The notes: a model not told the origin generated them from the letters alone. Counted from the stretch's first letter, positions 1-7,062 are shown. The stretch is 13,676 nucleotides of DNA from DATEPR01 sp036503065 (GCA_036503065.1 DASXXM010000016.1:1-13676), one strand, 5' to 3'. Made by a program: numbers and translations.

Positions 1-33
1 GATCCGCCCCTGGGCCTTTCGTGCACGGGTCAT
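1..33 (-). CDS. hemD: Uroporphyrinogen-III synthase/methyltransferase, N-terminus only (partial)
   Basis: Only 11 codons lie inside the window (MTRARKAQGRI), running off the left edge. The ATG (complement of 31-33) is preceded by a GGAGA ribosome-binding site 8 nt upstream. It sits 18 bp downstream of the hemC stop on the same strand, the normal place for hemD in actinobacterial rex-hemACD operons. The basic start leading into GRI resembles the beginning of actinobacterial HemD proteins that carry an N-terminal uroporphyrinogen-III methyltransferase domain. This is family knowledge plus context, because the sequence shown is far too short to identify alone. The product would close hydroxymethylbilane to uroporphyrinogen III, the next step after HemC. 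Confidence 0.6.
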   Translation of the reverse strand, partial: MTRARKAQGRI

Positions 34-51
34 CTGGGAATTCTCCATCAA

Positions 52-999
52 CTATGCCTCCGGGCCGGAAAGCACCGAGGCCCCGAGATCGAGCAGTTCG
101 GCCGCGACGAGCCGGCCGAGTTCGTCTGCGTTGGTCAGGTCCGAGATCGCCGATGCGCGCAGGATCTCGTTGTCATCAGTCGCCGCCATACCGCGCAGCG
201 ACAGCCGAAGAACCACCCTGTCGACACCGTCGGCGTCCGTCACGAGGTCCTCGACCACATCGGCCAGTGCGCCGACCGGCGCGCTGCAGCCGGCCTCCAG
301 CGCCGCCAGCATGGTGCGTTCCGCAGTCACGGCCGCCCTGGTCGGCTCGTCGTCGATGGTGGCGCCGAGCAGGTGCTCGGTGTCCATGTCGTCCACCCGG
401 CACTCGATCGCCAGCGCGCCCTGAGCCGGCGCCGGCAGCATCTGGATCGGGTCGAGTACCTCGGTGATCTCGGCCAGCCTGCCGAGCCGGGCCAGGCCGG
501 CCCGCGCCAGGACCACCGCGTCCAGTTCGCCGTCCGCGACCTTGCGCAGCCGGGTGTCCACGTTGCCCCGGATCGGCACCATCGTCAGGCCGAGGCCCAA
601 CGCGGCCAGCTGGGTGATCCGGCGCGGCGCGCCGGTGCCCACGGTCGAACCGGGCGGCAGCTCGCCGAGGGTCAGGCCGTCCCGTGCGATCAGCGCGTCG
701 CGGGGATCCTCGCGCACCGGCACGGCGGCGATCACCAGCCTGCTGTCCGGCGCGGTCGGCAGGTCCTTGTAGGAGTGCACGGCCACGTCGATCTCACCGG
801 CCGCGAGCGCGTCACGCAGGGCCGTGGTGAACACGCCGATGCCGATCTGCGGAATCGGGGCCGACGACCGGTCACCCGGAGTGGTGACGGTGATGATCTC
901 GACCACGGCGCCCGCCGCCTCGAGCGCGTCCGCCATCAGGCGCGTCTGTGCCAGTGCCAGGGCGGAGCCCCTTGTGCCGATCCGAATTGCCTTCTTCAA
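52..999 (-). CDS. hemC: Hydroxymethylbilane synthase (porphobilinogen deaminase)
   Basis: Cytosolic enzyme that joins four porphobilinogens into hydroxymethylbilane for heme, siroheme and cobalamin. The 315-residue product is of normal family length. It opens with the family signature IRIGTRGSALALAQ (5-18), and contains HSYKDLP (75-81, with the catalytic Asp79), an Arg-rich substrate loop GTGAPRR (121-127), IRGNVDTRL (143-151) and the dipyrromethane-attachment site EAGCSAPVGA with Cys238. The start is TTG at 997-999. It lies inside a TTGA overlap with the hemA stop (996-999), and KKAIRIG follows directly as expected, so translation is probably coupled to hemA. A weak GGTGAG lies 5 nt upstream of the start. 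hemD follows 18 bp downstream. It is the third gene of the Rex-headed operon. The identification is secure. Confidence 0.96.
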   Translation of the reverse strand: MKKAIRIGTRGSALALAQTRLMADALEAAGAVVEIITVTTPGDRSSAPIPQIGIGVFTTALRDALAAGEIDVAVHSYKDLPTAPDSRLVIAAVPVREDPRDALIARDGLTLGELPPGSTVGTGAPRRITQLAALGLGLTMVPIRGNVDTRLRKVADGELDAVVLARAGLARLGRLAEITEVLDPIQMLPAPAQGALAIECRVDDMDTEHLLGATIDDEPTRAAVTAERTMLAALEAGCSAPVGALADVVEDLVTDADGVDRVVLRLSLRGMAATDDNEILRASAISDLTNADELGRLVAAELLDLGASVLSGPEA

Positions 1000-2339
1000 C
1001 TATTCTCACCGGTCCCGGTGTCGTCTCGGTCGTCCCGCGCCACCGGGGTGCTCACCGCGGCCGCGGCCTGCGGGTCCAGCTGGAACAGTTCGCGCAGCGC
1101 GTCCGCGTAGCTGGCGCCGCCGGGGCTCGACGCGAGCTGCTTCACCCGCACGGTGGGCGTGTGCAGCAGCTTGTCCACCACCCGGCGCACGGTGTTGGCG
1201 AGCTCGCCGCGGACCTGGCCGTCCAGTTCGGGCAGCCGGGAGTCCAGCCGCAGCAGTTCCGCGTCCACGACCTCGGCGGCCCGCCTGCGCAACGCGGTCA
1301 CCGTCGGGGTCACGGCGGCGGATCGCTGGGCCGCCAGGTAGCTGTTGACCTCGTCGGCCAGGATCGCGCCCGCCGTGCCGGCGTGTCGACCGGCCGGCGT
1401 GTCGGCCAGCCGTTGGCCAAGGCTGTCCAGGTCGACCAGGGTCACGCCGGGCAGTTCGGCCACGCCGGCCTGCACGTCCCGTGGCAGGCCGAGGTCGCAC
1501 ACGACGAGCGGCCGGGTGCGGTCCGCGATGCCGGCGACCACCAGGTCGGTGGGGATCACCACGTCGGTGGCGCCGGTGCAGGTCACCACCACGTCGGCCG
1601 CGGCGATCCGGTCGGCCAGATCCAGCAGTCCGGTGGAACGGGCCGGGATGCCCTCTTCGGCCAGCACGCGGACCAGCCGGGCGCCGTTGGCGGGGGTGCG
1701 GTTGGCGATGACGACCTCGCCGATGCCGGCCCTGCGCAGCGCGGCCGCGGCCAGGGCGCCCATCGAGCCCGCGCCGACCACGAGGGCCTGCCGGCCGGCC
1801 AGGCCGCCGAGCACCTCGGCGGCGTCCGCGACAGCGACACCGACCACGGACGCGGCCACGTGGTCGATCTCGGTCTCGGCGTGCACCCGCTTGCCGACCC
1901 GCAACGCGTGCTGGACCAGCTCGTGCAGCGCGCGGCCGACCGTGCCGGCCCGGTCGGCCGTTGCGTAGGCGGCGCGGAGCTGGCCGAGGATCTGGGCGTC
2001 GCCGACCACCATCGAGTCGAGACCCGCGGCGACGGCGAACAGGTGCTCCACCGCGCCTGCCGAGTAGTGCACGTGGACGCCGCGCGACAGCTGGCCGGGT
2101 TCGACGCCGGCATGGCGGGCCAACACCCCGGTCAGGTCGGACAGGCCGCCGTGGAAGGTCTCGACGATGGCGTAGATCTCCACGCGGTTGCAGGTGGACA
2201 GCAGCAGCGCCTCGTTGACCTGCGGGCAGTGCAGCAGCTCGTCCAGCACCTTGCCGGTGTCGGCGACCGAGATCGAGGTACGTTCCAGTTCACGCACCCC
2301 GGCGGTCCGGTGCGACATGCCGATGGCGAGCACGTTCAT
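996..2339 (-). CDS. hemA: Glutamyl-tRNA reductase
   Basis: NADPH-dependent reductase that converts glutamyl-tRNA to glutamate-1-semialdehyde, the first committed and usually rate-limiting step of C5-pathway heme synthesis. The predicted protein is 447 aa. It contains MNVLAIGMSHRTAGV at the N-terminus, STCNRVE with the thioester-forming Cys50, LDSMVVGDAQILGQ (107-120), and the NADP-binding loop VVGAGSMG (187-194). The C-terminal helical dimerisation region ends in a disordered acidic tail. The reading frame is open upstream to about 2540, but the ATG at 2337-2339 gives the canonical N-terminus. It also forms an ATGA overlap (2336-2339) with the rex stop. The upstream extension overlaps rex in another frame and has no family counterpart. 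Cotranscription with rex implies Rex control. Confidence 0.96.
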   Translation of the reverse strand: MNVLAIGMSHRTAGVRELERTSISVADTGKVLDELLHCPQVNEALLLSTCNRVEIYAIVETFHGGLSDLTGVLARHAGVEPGQLSRGVHVHYSAGAVEHLFAVAAGLDSMVVGDAQILGQLRAAYATADRAGTVGRALHELVQHALRVGKRVHAETEIDHVAASVVGVAVADAAEVLGGLAGRQALVVGAGSMGALAAAALRRAGIGEVVIANRTPANGARLVRVLAEEGIPARSTGLLDLADRIAAADVVVTCTGATDVVIPTDLVVAGIADRTRPLVVCDLGLPRDVQAGVAELPGVTLVDLDSLGQRLADTPAGRHAGTAGAILADEVNSYLAAQRSAAVTPTVTALRRRAAEVVDAELLRLDSRLPELDGQVRGELANTVRRVVDKLLHTPTVRVKQLASSPGGASYADALRELFQLDPQAAAAVSTPVARDDRDDTGTGENS

Positions 2340-3187
2340 CGTCGGACCACCACTCCGTCCACTCCCGGCACATCGGACCCGTTCAGTGTCTTGTCCCGAC
2401 CGTCCCGCCCCAGTGCGACCTCGTCCGCGCGCCGGGCCACGTGGAAGGAAAGGATCTGCATCTCGACCGCCAGATCCACTTTGCGCACCTCCACATCGTC
2501 GGGCACCTGGAGTACGACGGGTGCGAAGTTCAGGATGCATCGGACGCCCCCGGATACCAAACGGTCACAGACCGCCTGAGCCGCGGGGGGTGGGGTGCAG
2601 ATGACGCCGATGGACACGTCGCGCGACGCGCAGACCTGGCCGATCTCGTCGATGTGGTTCACGAGGATGCCGCCAACCGGTACACCCATGAGATCTTCGT
2701 CCACATCAAAGAGAGCAACAACGGGGAAGCCGCGGCTGGGGAAGCCGCCGTAGTTGGCCAGGGCGTGCCCGAGGTTACCGATGCCGACCACGGCGATGGC
2801 CTGGTTGCGGGTCAGGCCGAGGATGCGCTCGATCTCCTCGATCAGCACCGAGACCTCGTAGCCGACCCCCCGGGTGCCGTACGAGCCGACGTAGGACAGG
2901 TCCTTGCGCAGCTTCGCCGAGTTGACCCCGGCGGCCACGGACAGCTCCTCGCTGGAGATCGTGCCGACGCCCTGCTCGGACATGGCGGACAACACCCGCA
3001 GGTACACGGCCAGCCGGGCGACGGCCGCCTCCGGGATGGCCCTGGCGCGCTCGCGGACGTCGCCGGCGACCGGTCGGCCCGGCGTGCCGTTGGTGCCGTT
3101 GGTCGCAACTGCGGGCATGGGTTCGGTGACCGCGTCGGCCGGGCTGTTGGGCACGCCACCACGCCCTCGGCCTCGCTGCACCGCCAC
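2336..3187 (-). CDS. rex: Redox-sensing transcriptional repressor Rex
   Basis: Homodimeric repressor that senses the NADH/NAD+ ratio. NAD+ favours DNA binding, and rising NADH releases it from operators of respiratory and heme genes. The 283-aa protein has a winged-helix domain at about 50-115 (IPEAAVARLAVYLR, then SSEELSVAAGVNSAKLRKDLSYVGSYGTRGVGY). A Rossmann domain follows, with VVGIGNLG (133-140), ALFDVDED (158-165), a CTPP stretch near 197-200, NFAP (220-223), and the C-terminal swapped helix KVDLAVEMQILSFH (236-249). I chose GTG 3187 because AAGGAGA lies 7 nt upstream. The longer open frame up to 3379 would read through the Rex operator and the likely promoter. The first 50 residues are low complexity and probably disordered. 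It heads the hemA-hemC-hemD operon with a 4-bp overlap. Confidence 0.96.
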   Translation of the reverse strand: MAVQRGRGRGGVPNSPADAVTEPMPAVATNGTNGTPGRPVAGDVRERARAIPEAAVARLAVYLRVLSAMSEQGVGTISSEELSVAAGVNSAKLRKDLSYVGSYGTRGVGYEVSVLIEEIERILGLTRNQAIAVVGIGNLGHALANYGGFPSRGFPVVALFDVDEDLMGVPVGGILVNHIDEIGQVCASRDVSIGVICTPPPAAQAVCDRLVSGGVRCILNFAPVVLQVPDDVEVRKVDLAVEMQILSFHVARRADEVALGRDGRDKTLNGSDVPGVDGVVVRR

Positions 3188-3319
3188 GCTGGTTCTCCTT
3201 CGCCCGCCACAGGCTGCCTCGTGCGCACCCGCCGTCACCTCGTGCCGACCCGGTCGGGACCGCGCGCCAACGCAGGAGCTGGATGCGCGAACCGGTGCCG
3301 CCGACGGCGTGACATGACC

Positions 3320-3348
3320 ACGGTATCCATTTGTGAACGCATGCACAA
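3320..3348 (-). promoter_or_regulatory. Putative rex-hemACD promoter overlapped by the Rex operator
   Basis: On the minus strand, TTGTGC (3343-3348) is followed after exactly 17 bp by TACCGT (3320-3325), which fits a -35/-10 pair of the actinobacterial housekeeping sigma (TAnnnT -10). The predicted start is near 3312, giving a leader of about 125 nt before the rex GTG. The -35 element is the first six bases of the Rex operator, so bound Rex would block polymerase. The promoter call is inference from spacing and position. Confidence 0.5.
3331..3348. promoter_or_regulatory. Rex operator (ROP site)
   Basis: The 18-mer TTGTGAACGCATGCACAA matches the Streptomyces Rex consensus TTGTGAANNNNTTCACAA at 13 of 14 specified positions, with one mismatch at position 13. 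It is an interrupted palindrome about 145 bp upstream of the rex start codon. Known Rex operators in actinobacteria include the rex-hem promoter itself, so autoregulation is expected. I saw no second copy elsewhere in the window. Confidence 0.88.
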
Positions 3349-3413
3349 AGTCGCCGGTACTCGGGGTAACGGAGCGCACAACGGACTGGATCTTACCGGC
3401 AGACCGGGCCGGC

Positions 3414-4997
3414 TCAGTTCACGGTGAAGGCAACGGACGGCCAGCCGGCCGCGCCGTCCGGGATGGTGTCGGCCGGCTCCTGCGTCTGGACGTAGCCCGT
3501 GTCGTCGGTGGCGCGGCTCTCCACGGTGTGGTTGCCCGCCCTCAGGTCGAAGAACGTCCGCCACATGCGCCAGCTGTTCTTGGTGACCTCGGTGGCGAGC
3601 TGGGCGTCCTGCCACGGCCCGCCGTCGACCCGGACCTCGACCCGCCTGATGCCCTTCGTCTGCGCCCACGCGATGCCGGCGACCACCACGCTGCCGGCCT
3701 GCGCGCGGCCGAACGACGCGGGCCGGTCGATCCGCGACTCGGTCTTGACCGGCGCCAGGACCGAGTAGCCACGCGGCACCCAGTAGCCCTGCCGGGCCGA
3801 GAACGTGGTCAGCTCCATGTCGGTGACCCACTTCGTCGCGGACACGTAGCCGTACAGGCCGGGCACCACCATCCGGGCCGGGAAGCCGTGTTCCACCGGC
3901 AGCGGCTGGCCGTTCATGCCGATGGCCAGCATCGCGCCGCGGTCGTCGAGCAGGGTGTCCACCGGGGTACCTGCGGTGTAGCCGTCCACGCTGGTGGACA
4001 GGAGCTGGTCGGCGCCCGGCCGGACGCCGGCCTCCATGAGCAGGTCGCGCAGCAGCACGCCCTCGAACTTGGCGTTGGAGATGTACGGGCCGCCGACCGG
4101 ATTGGACACGCAGCACAGCGTCACGATCCGCTCGACCAGCGTGCGGTTGCGGATGTCGGCGAAGCTGTAGGTCTTCTCGCGGTCGACCATGCCGTGGATG
4201 CGCAGCGACCAGCTCTGCGTGCTGACCTGCGGCACGGTCAGCGCGGTGTCCACCCGGTAGAACCGGCCGGCGTCGGTGATGAAGCTCGGGGTGCCGGAAC
4301 CGGTGAAGTCGGCTCCCGACGGCACGGTGACCGGCTGCGGCGACGTCAGCGTGCCGACGGCGGCCCGGGACGCGTCGACGTTGTTGTTGGCCACCAGCAC
4401 CTGGCCGACCGCACCGACCACACCGGCGCCGACGACCACACCGGCCGTGCCGACCAGGAACCTGCGGCGGCTGTCGTCCGCGTCGTCGGAGTCGCGGTCG
4501 CGACCGTCGGGCCCGCCGTCCCGCACGGTGATCCAGTCGTGGGCGAGGCGGTGCAGCAGGCGGAACACCAGCGCGCCCGCCACCAGGCTGACCGTCGGGG
4601 CGAGCACGCCGAGTTGACCGAGATCGGTGCGCCCGAGCACCGCGGCCATGCCGACCAGGCCGAGCAGCACGGCCAGTGTCGTGCCCGGCCAGCTGACGCG
4701 CCGGGACAGCAGGCCGGCCAGCACGCCGAACAGCACCAGCACGACGGCCATGCCCAGCAGCAGCACGGACTTGTCGTTCGTACCGAAGTTGCGGACCGCG
4801 AAGTCCTTGACCTGGGCAGGCGTCCGGTCGATCGCGGCGTTGCCGACGGCGACGAAGGGCGACGCGTCCGCGCCGACGAACGCGGCCGCGAGCTGACCGA
4901 CGGCCAGCGCCGAGCCCACCGCGAGCACGCCGATCCCGGCGGCGACCAGCACGGGCAGTTTCGGGGCGGTCGATCGAGCCTTCACCAACGTCTGCAC
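3414..4997 (-). CDS. Membrane-bound molybdopterin-dependent oxidoreductase, sulfite oxidase family, with internal Tat motif
   Basis: Predicted 527 aa. Residues 1-150 contain four membrane helices (about 14-40, 78-98, 105-122, 128-148). A charged Asp/Arg-rich cytoplasmic linker (157-179) ends in SRRRFLV (176-182), a good twin-arginine motif, followed by a fifth hydrophobic segment (181-203). The rest is an exported oxidoreductase domain. TLCCVSNPVGG (293-303) carries the cysteine that should ligate molybdenum, most likely Cys296. GFPARMVVPGLYGY (371-384) and an immunoglobulin-like dimerisation domain at about 410-527 follow. The fold predicts a single pterin molybdenum cofactor and an extracytoplasmic catalytic site; the substrate cannot be told from sequence. 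The GTG start has no convincing ribosome-binding site. The upstream frame is closed by a stop 19 nt before it. It lies 80 bp after the glutaredoxin-like gene and ends just before the rex promoter. Confidence 0.88.
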   Translation of the reverse strand: MQTLVKARSTAPKLPVLVAAGIGVLAVGSALAVGQLAAAFVGADASPFVAVGNAAIDRTPAQVKDFAVRNFGTNDKSVLLLGMAVVLVLFGVLAGLLSRRVSWPGTTLAVLLGLVGMAAVLGRTDLGQLGVLAPTVSLVAGALVFRLLHRLAHDWITVRDGGPDGRDRDSDDADDSRRRFLVGTAGVVVGAGVVGAVGQVLVANNNVDASRAAVGTLTSPQPVTVPSGADFTGSGTPSFITDAGRFYRVDTALTVPQVSTQSWSLRIHGMVDREKTYSFADIRNRTLVERIVTLCCVSNPVGGPYISNAKFEGVLLRDLLMEAGVRPGADQLLSTSVDGYTAGTPVDTLLDDRGAMLAIGMNGQPLPVEHGFPARMVVPGLYGYVSATKWVTDMELTTFSARQGYWVPRGYSVLAPVKTESRIDRPASFGRAQAGSVVVAGIAWAQTKGIRRVEVRVDGGPWQDAQLATEVTKNSWRMWRTFFDLRAGNHTVESRATDDTGYVQTQEPADTIPDGAAGWPSVAFTVN

Positions 4998-5001
4998 GCT
5001 T

Positions 5002-5050
5002 TCTATACGACACCGTCAGTGGTAGGGACTGGTGTCGTCGAGCACGTTCC
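5002..5050 (-). promoter_or_regulatory. Possible promoter elements for the molybdoenzyme gene
   Basis: The 80-bp gap between the glutaredoxin-like gene and the molybdoenzyme gene holds two minus-strand candidates. One is TATAGA (5002-5007), only 4 nt before the GTG start; since that start has no ribosome-binding site, a nearly leaderless transcript is possible. The other is GGAAC (5046-5050), then 16 bp, then GTC (5027-5029), which resembles ECF-sigma promoters. No clear -35 pairs with TATAGA. Both could be chance. Confidence 0.22.
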
Positions 5051-5077
5051 GGGCGATTCGTAAGCGATCGGTAATGA

Positions 5078-5317
5078 TCAACGGGCCAACGCCGCGCGGA
5101 ACCGAGCCTCCTCCAGGGTCCAGTAGCCGTGTTCGACACCGTCGATCAGGATCACCGGTACCCGGTCGCCGTACTCGGCCCGCAGGTCCGTGTCGCCGTC
5201 CACGTCCACCGTCGACCACGGCACCGACAGCTCGCCGCAGACCCGCGCCACGGCCGCCTCGGCCACCTCGCACGGGTGGCAGCCGACCCTGGATATCACC
5301 GTCACCGCATGGCTCAC
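5078..5317 (-). CDS. Glutaredoxin-like thioredoxin-fold protein (CHPC)
   Basis: Small cytosolic thiol-disulfide protein of 79 aa, about the length of NrdH/glutaredoxin. VTVISRVGCHPC (5-16) gives beta-1 plus the redox pair Cys13-Cys16 in a C-H-P-C motif. The cis-proline loop is RVPVILIDG (52-60, Pro54), followed by a short C-terminal helix. It resembles the glutaredoxin-like protein next to hemA in mycobacteria (Rv0508, from memory). The GTG start at 5315-5317 overlaps the stop of the upstream acyl-CoA synthetase gene in GTGA (5314-5317). No separate ribosome-binding site is visible, so translation is probably coupled. Its physiological partner is unknown. Proximity to heme-reductase and redox-repressor genes suggests, but does not prove, a role in thiol balance around heme synthesis. 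Confidence 0.85.
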   Translation of the reverse strand: MSHAVTVISRVGCHPCEVAEAAVARVCGELSVPWSTVDVDGDTDLRAEYGDRVPVILIDGVEHGYWTLEEARFRAALAR

Positions 5318-6867
5318 GGTGACGAATCTAGCCGGACCCGCAGCGCGGCCCTGGCCACCTTGCCGGTGACCGAGTGCGGCAGCTCGTCGGCGAACTCGAC
5401 CGTGGTCGGCACCTTGAACCTGGCCAGCCTGCTCGCGCAGTGGTCGATGACGTCCTGCGCGGTCAGCCCGGCGCCCGGCCGCTGGATGACGACGACCTTG
5501 ACGGCCTCACCGGTCCGGTCGTCCGGCACGCCGACCGCGGCGGCCTCCGCGACGCCGCGGAGCTGGTGGAGGGTCAGTTCCACCTCGTGCGGGTAGACGT
5601 TGAAACCGTTCACGATGATCAGGTCGTTGGCCCGGTCGACCAGGTGCAGGTCGCCGTCGGCGTCGAGGTAGCCGATGTCGCCGGTGCGGAACCAGCCGTC
5701 CGCGTCCGGGCCGTGCCCGCCGTCCGGCCAGTAGCCGCTGAACAGGTTCGGTCCGGCCACCGAGACCAGCCCGGTGCCACCGGACTCGTCGTCCAGTTCG
5801 TCGTCCGGGTCCGGGCCGGGCAACGGGTCGCCGTCGCTGTCCACGAGCCGCAGGCGAACGCCGGGCAGCGGCCGACCGACCGAGCCGGGCTTGGCGTACT
5901 CCGAGGCCAACGTGGACGTGAGCACCGGGCCTGTCTCGGTCAGGCCGTAGCCCTCGTACACCGGCAGCCCGGTGACCCGATGGATCGCCGCCAGCACCAG
6001 CGGTGGCAGCGGGGCGGCGCCCGAGGTGAACAGCCGGACCGTGGACAGCGCCGCGTGCAGGCGCTCGTCCGGCACGGCAGCCAGCGCCGCGTACATCGGC
6101 GGCACACCGACCACGGTGGTCACCCGGTGGGTCTCGATCGCCGACAGCGCGTCGTGCACGCCGAACTTGGGCAGCAGCACGGCGGTCGCGCCCGCCGCGG
6201 CGACCTGGAGCAGGCCGGGGCCCAGACCGTAGGCGTGCGACAACGGCAGCGACAGCAGGACGCGGTCGGTCGAGGTGACCGGCGCCGGACGCAGCGCGGC
6301 GCACTGGGCCAGGTTGGCCAGCAACGCGCGGTGCGACAGCAGCACACCGCGCGGACGGCCGGACGTGCCGGAGGTGTAGCAGAGCACCGCGATGTCCTCG
6401 CCGCCCGCCACGGACTCCACGGCAGGCGCGTCGTCACCGGACTCCGCCGGTGGCGGCAGGGTCGGCGCGTCGACGCCGGCAACGGGTTCGCCGACGAACA
6501 CGCTCGCCCGGCAGTCGGCCACCAGTTCGACAACGCCCGCGGGCGGCACATCGGTGCTCAGCGGCACGAGCACGCCGCCGGCCCGCAGTACGCCGAACAC
6601 GACGAGGCAGTACGAGATCCCCGCCGGCAACCGGACCGCGACCCGGTCACCCGGTCGCACCCCGGCCTCGATCAGGCGGGCGGCCTGGCGGTTGGCCTCG
6701 GCGTCCACGGCGGCCCAGGTGCGCGTCCGGCCGGTCACGGCGTCCACCAGGGCGGCGCGGCCGGGGTCGCGTCGAGCCGCCGCGGTGACCAGGTCGGCCA
6801 GGTTGCCGGCCGGGTCGATATCGCCATAGGGGACGTCTGTCGCCCGATCGGGTGAGGCGTCGGTCAT
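5314..6867 (-). CDS. AMP-forming acyl-CoA synthetase / AMP-binding ligase
   Basis: ANL-superfamily enzyme that activates a carboxylate (probably a fatty or other organic acid) as acyl-adenylate and passes it to CoA. The 517-aa product is of normal length. Motifs are all intact: P-loop YTSGTSGRPRG (164-174), GYGLTETGP (306-314), TGD (395-397), the hinge region LVDRANDLIIVNGFNVYPHEVE starting at 409, and the C-terminal catalytic lysine in VTGKVAR (Lys503). An unusual acidic Pro/Gly/Asp insert lies at about 344-363, in the region joining the A6 and A7 motifs. The ATG at 6865-6867 has GGAGG 7 nt upstream. It is the first gene of a minus-strand unit with the glutaredoxin-like gene (4-bp overlap) and probably the molybdoenzyme. 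Substrate is not predictable; no carrier protein or polyketide gene is nearby. Confidence 0.9.
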   Translation of the reverse strand: MTDASPDRATDVPYGDIDPAGNLADLVTAAARRDPGRAALVDAVTGRTRTWAAVDAEANRQAARLIEAGVRPGDRVAVRLPAGISYCLVVFGVLRAGGVLVPLSTDVPPAGVVELVADCRASVFVGEPVAGVDAPTLPPPAESGDDAPAVESVAGGEDIAVLCYTSGTSGRPRGVLLSHRALLANLAQCAALRPAPVTSTDRVLLSLPLSHAYGLGPGLLQVAAAGATAVLLPKFGVHDALSAIETHRVTTVVGVPPMYAALAAVPDERLHAALSTVRLFTSGAAPLPPLVLAAIHRVTGLPVYEGYGLTETGPVLTSTLASEYAKPGSVGRPLPGVRLRLVDSDGDPLPGPDPDDELDDESGGTGLVSVAGPNLFSGYWPDGGHGPDADGWFRTGDIGYLDADGDLHLVDRANDLIIVNGFNVYPHEVELTLHQLRGVAEAAAVGVPDDRTGEAVKVVVIQRPGAGLTAQDVIDHCASRLARFKVPTTVEFADELPHSVTGKVARAALRVRLDSSP

Positions 6868-6913
6868 CGTCGACCTCCGAAACTGCCGTCCGCGAAAGCT
6901 CAGTTCACACCAG

Positions 6914-6950
6914 TCAGGGCAGTGTGCCAGCTCAGGGCAGTGTGCCAGCT
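6914..6950. repeat. Perfect 18-bp tandem duplication upstream of the ligase gene
   Basis: TCAGGGCAGTGTGCCAGC occurs at 6914-6931 and again, identically, at 6932-6949, followed by one extra T. Each unit contains the small palindrome GGCAGTGTGCC, so two dyads sit 18 bp apart, 47 to 83 bp upstream of the ligase start and about 200 bp upstream of the leader ORF. Either a duplicated operator or a replication-slippage repeat would look like this. Confidence 0.9.
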
Positions 6951-7056
6951 AGGACTCACGTCATGCGGCGAGATGGCGCGCGTTTCTCTTTCGAGCGAAC
7001 GTCGGGTCGTTGCTCTTTCGGACACCGGAAAACTACTCACGGGTAGCAAGAGCAAG

Positions 7057-7062
7057 TATGCT
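7057..7062 (+). promoter_or_regulatory. -10-like element for the sigma-factor transcript
   Basis: TATGCT fits the actinobacterial -10 pattern TAnnnT and would start transcription near 7069, giving about 77 nt before the leader ORF. No -35 resembling TTGACA lies 16-19 bp upstream, so this is a weak positional guess. Confidence 0.25.

Noticed and set aside
2340..2540. N-terminal extension of hemA into rex
   Set aside because: No family counterpart; the ATGA overlap and the canonical MNVLAIGMSHRTAGV start are decisive.
948..2579. 543-codon plus-strand open frame opposite hemA
   Set aside because: Antisense to a secure hemA gene, low-complexity translation, no ribosome-binding site or family features.
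3188..3379. N-terminal extension of rex to the longest open frame
   Set aside because: It would translate through the Rex operator and promoter; AAGGAGA before GTG 3187 gives a better start.
3353..3400. Inverted repeat GCCGGTA / TACCGGC after the molybdoenzyme as a terminator
   Set aside because: Only 7 bp with a 34-nt loop and no U-run; could easily be chance.
3333..5063. 576-codon plus-strand open frame opposite the molybdoenzyme
   Set aside because: Composition dominated by Arg, His, Gln, Asp and Gly with no domain; antisense shadow of a real gene.
3235..5139. 634-codon minus-strand open frame over the molybdoenzyme gene and the rex leader
   Set aside because: Arg/Gly/Pro/Ala-rich translation without motifs, overlapping the clearly conserved molybdoenzyme frame; a typical high-GC shadow.
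5374..6855. 493-codon plus-strand open frame opposite the acyl-CoA synthetase
   Set aside because: Antisense shadow; the minus strand carries every motif of the ANL family.
6932..6950. Sigma-54 promoter suggested by TGGCAC on the minus strand
   Set aside because: No TTGC element at the required spacing, and actinobacteria generally lack sigma-54.
7033..7047. Palindrome CTAC...GTAG as a BldD box ahead of the sigma gene
   Set aside because: Spacing does not fit the TNACNC(A/T)GNGTNA pattern of BldD sites.
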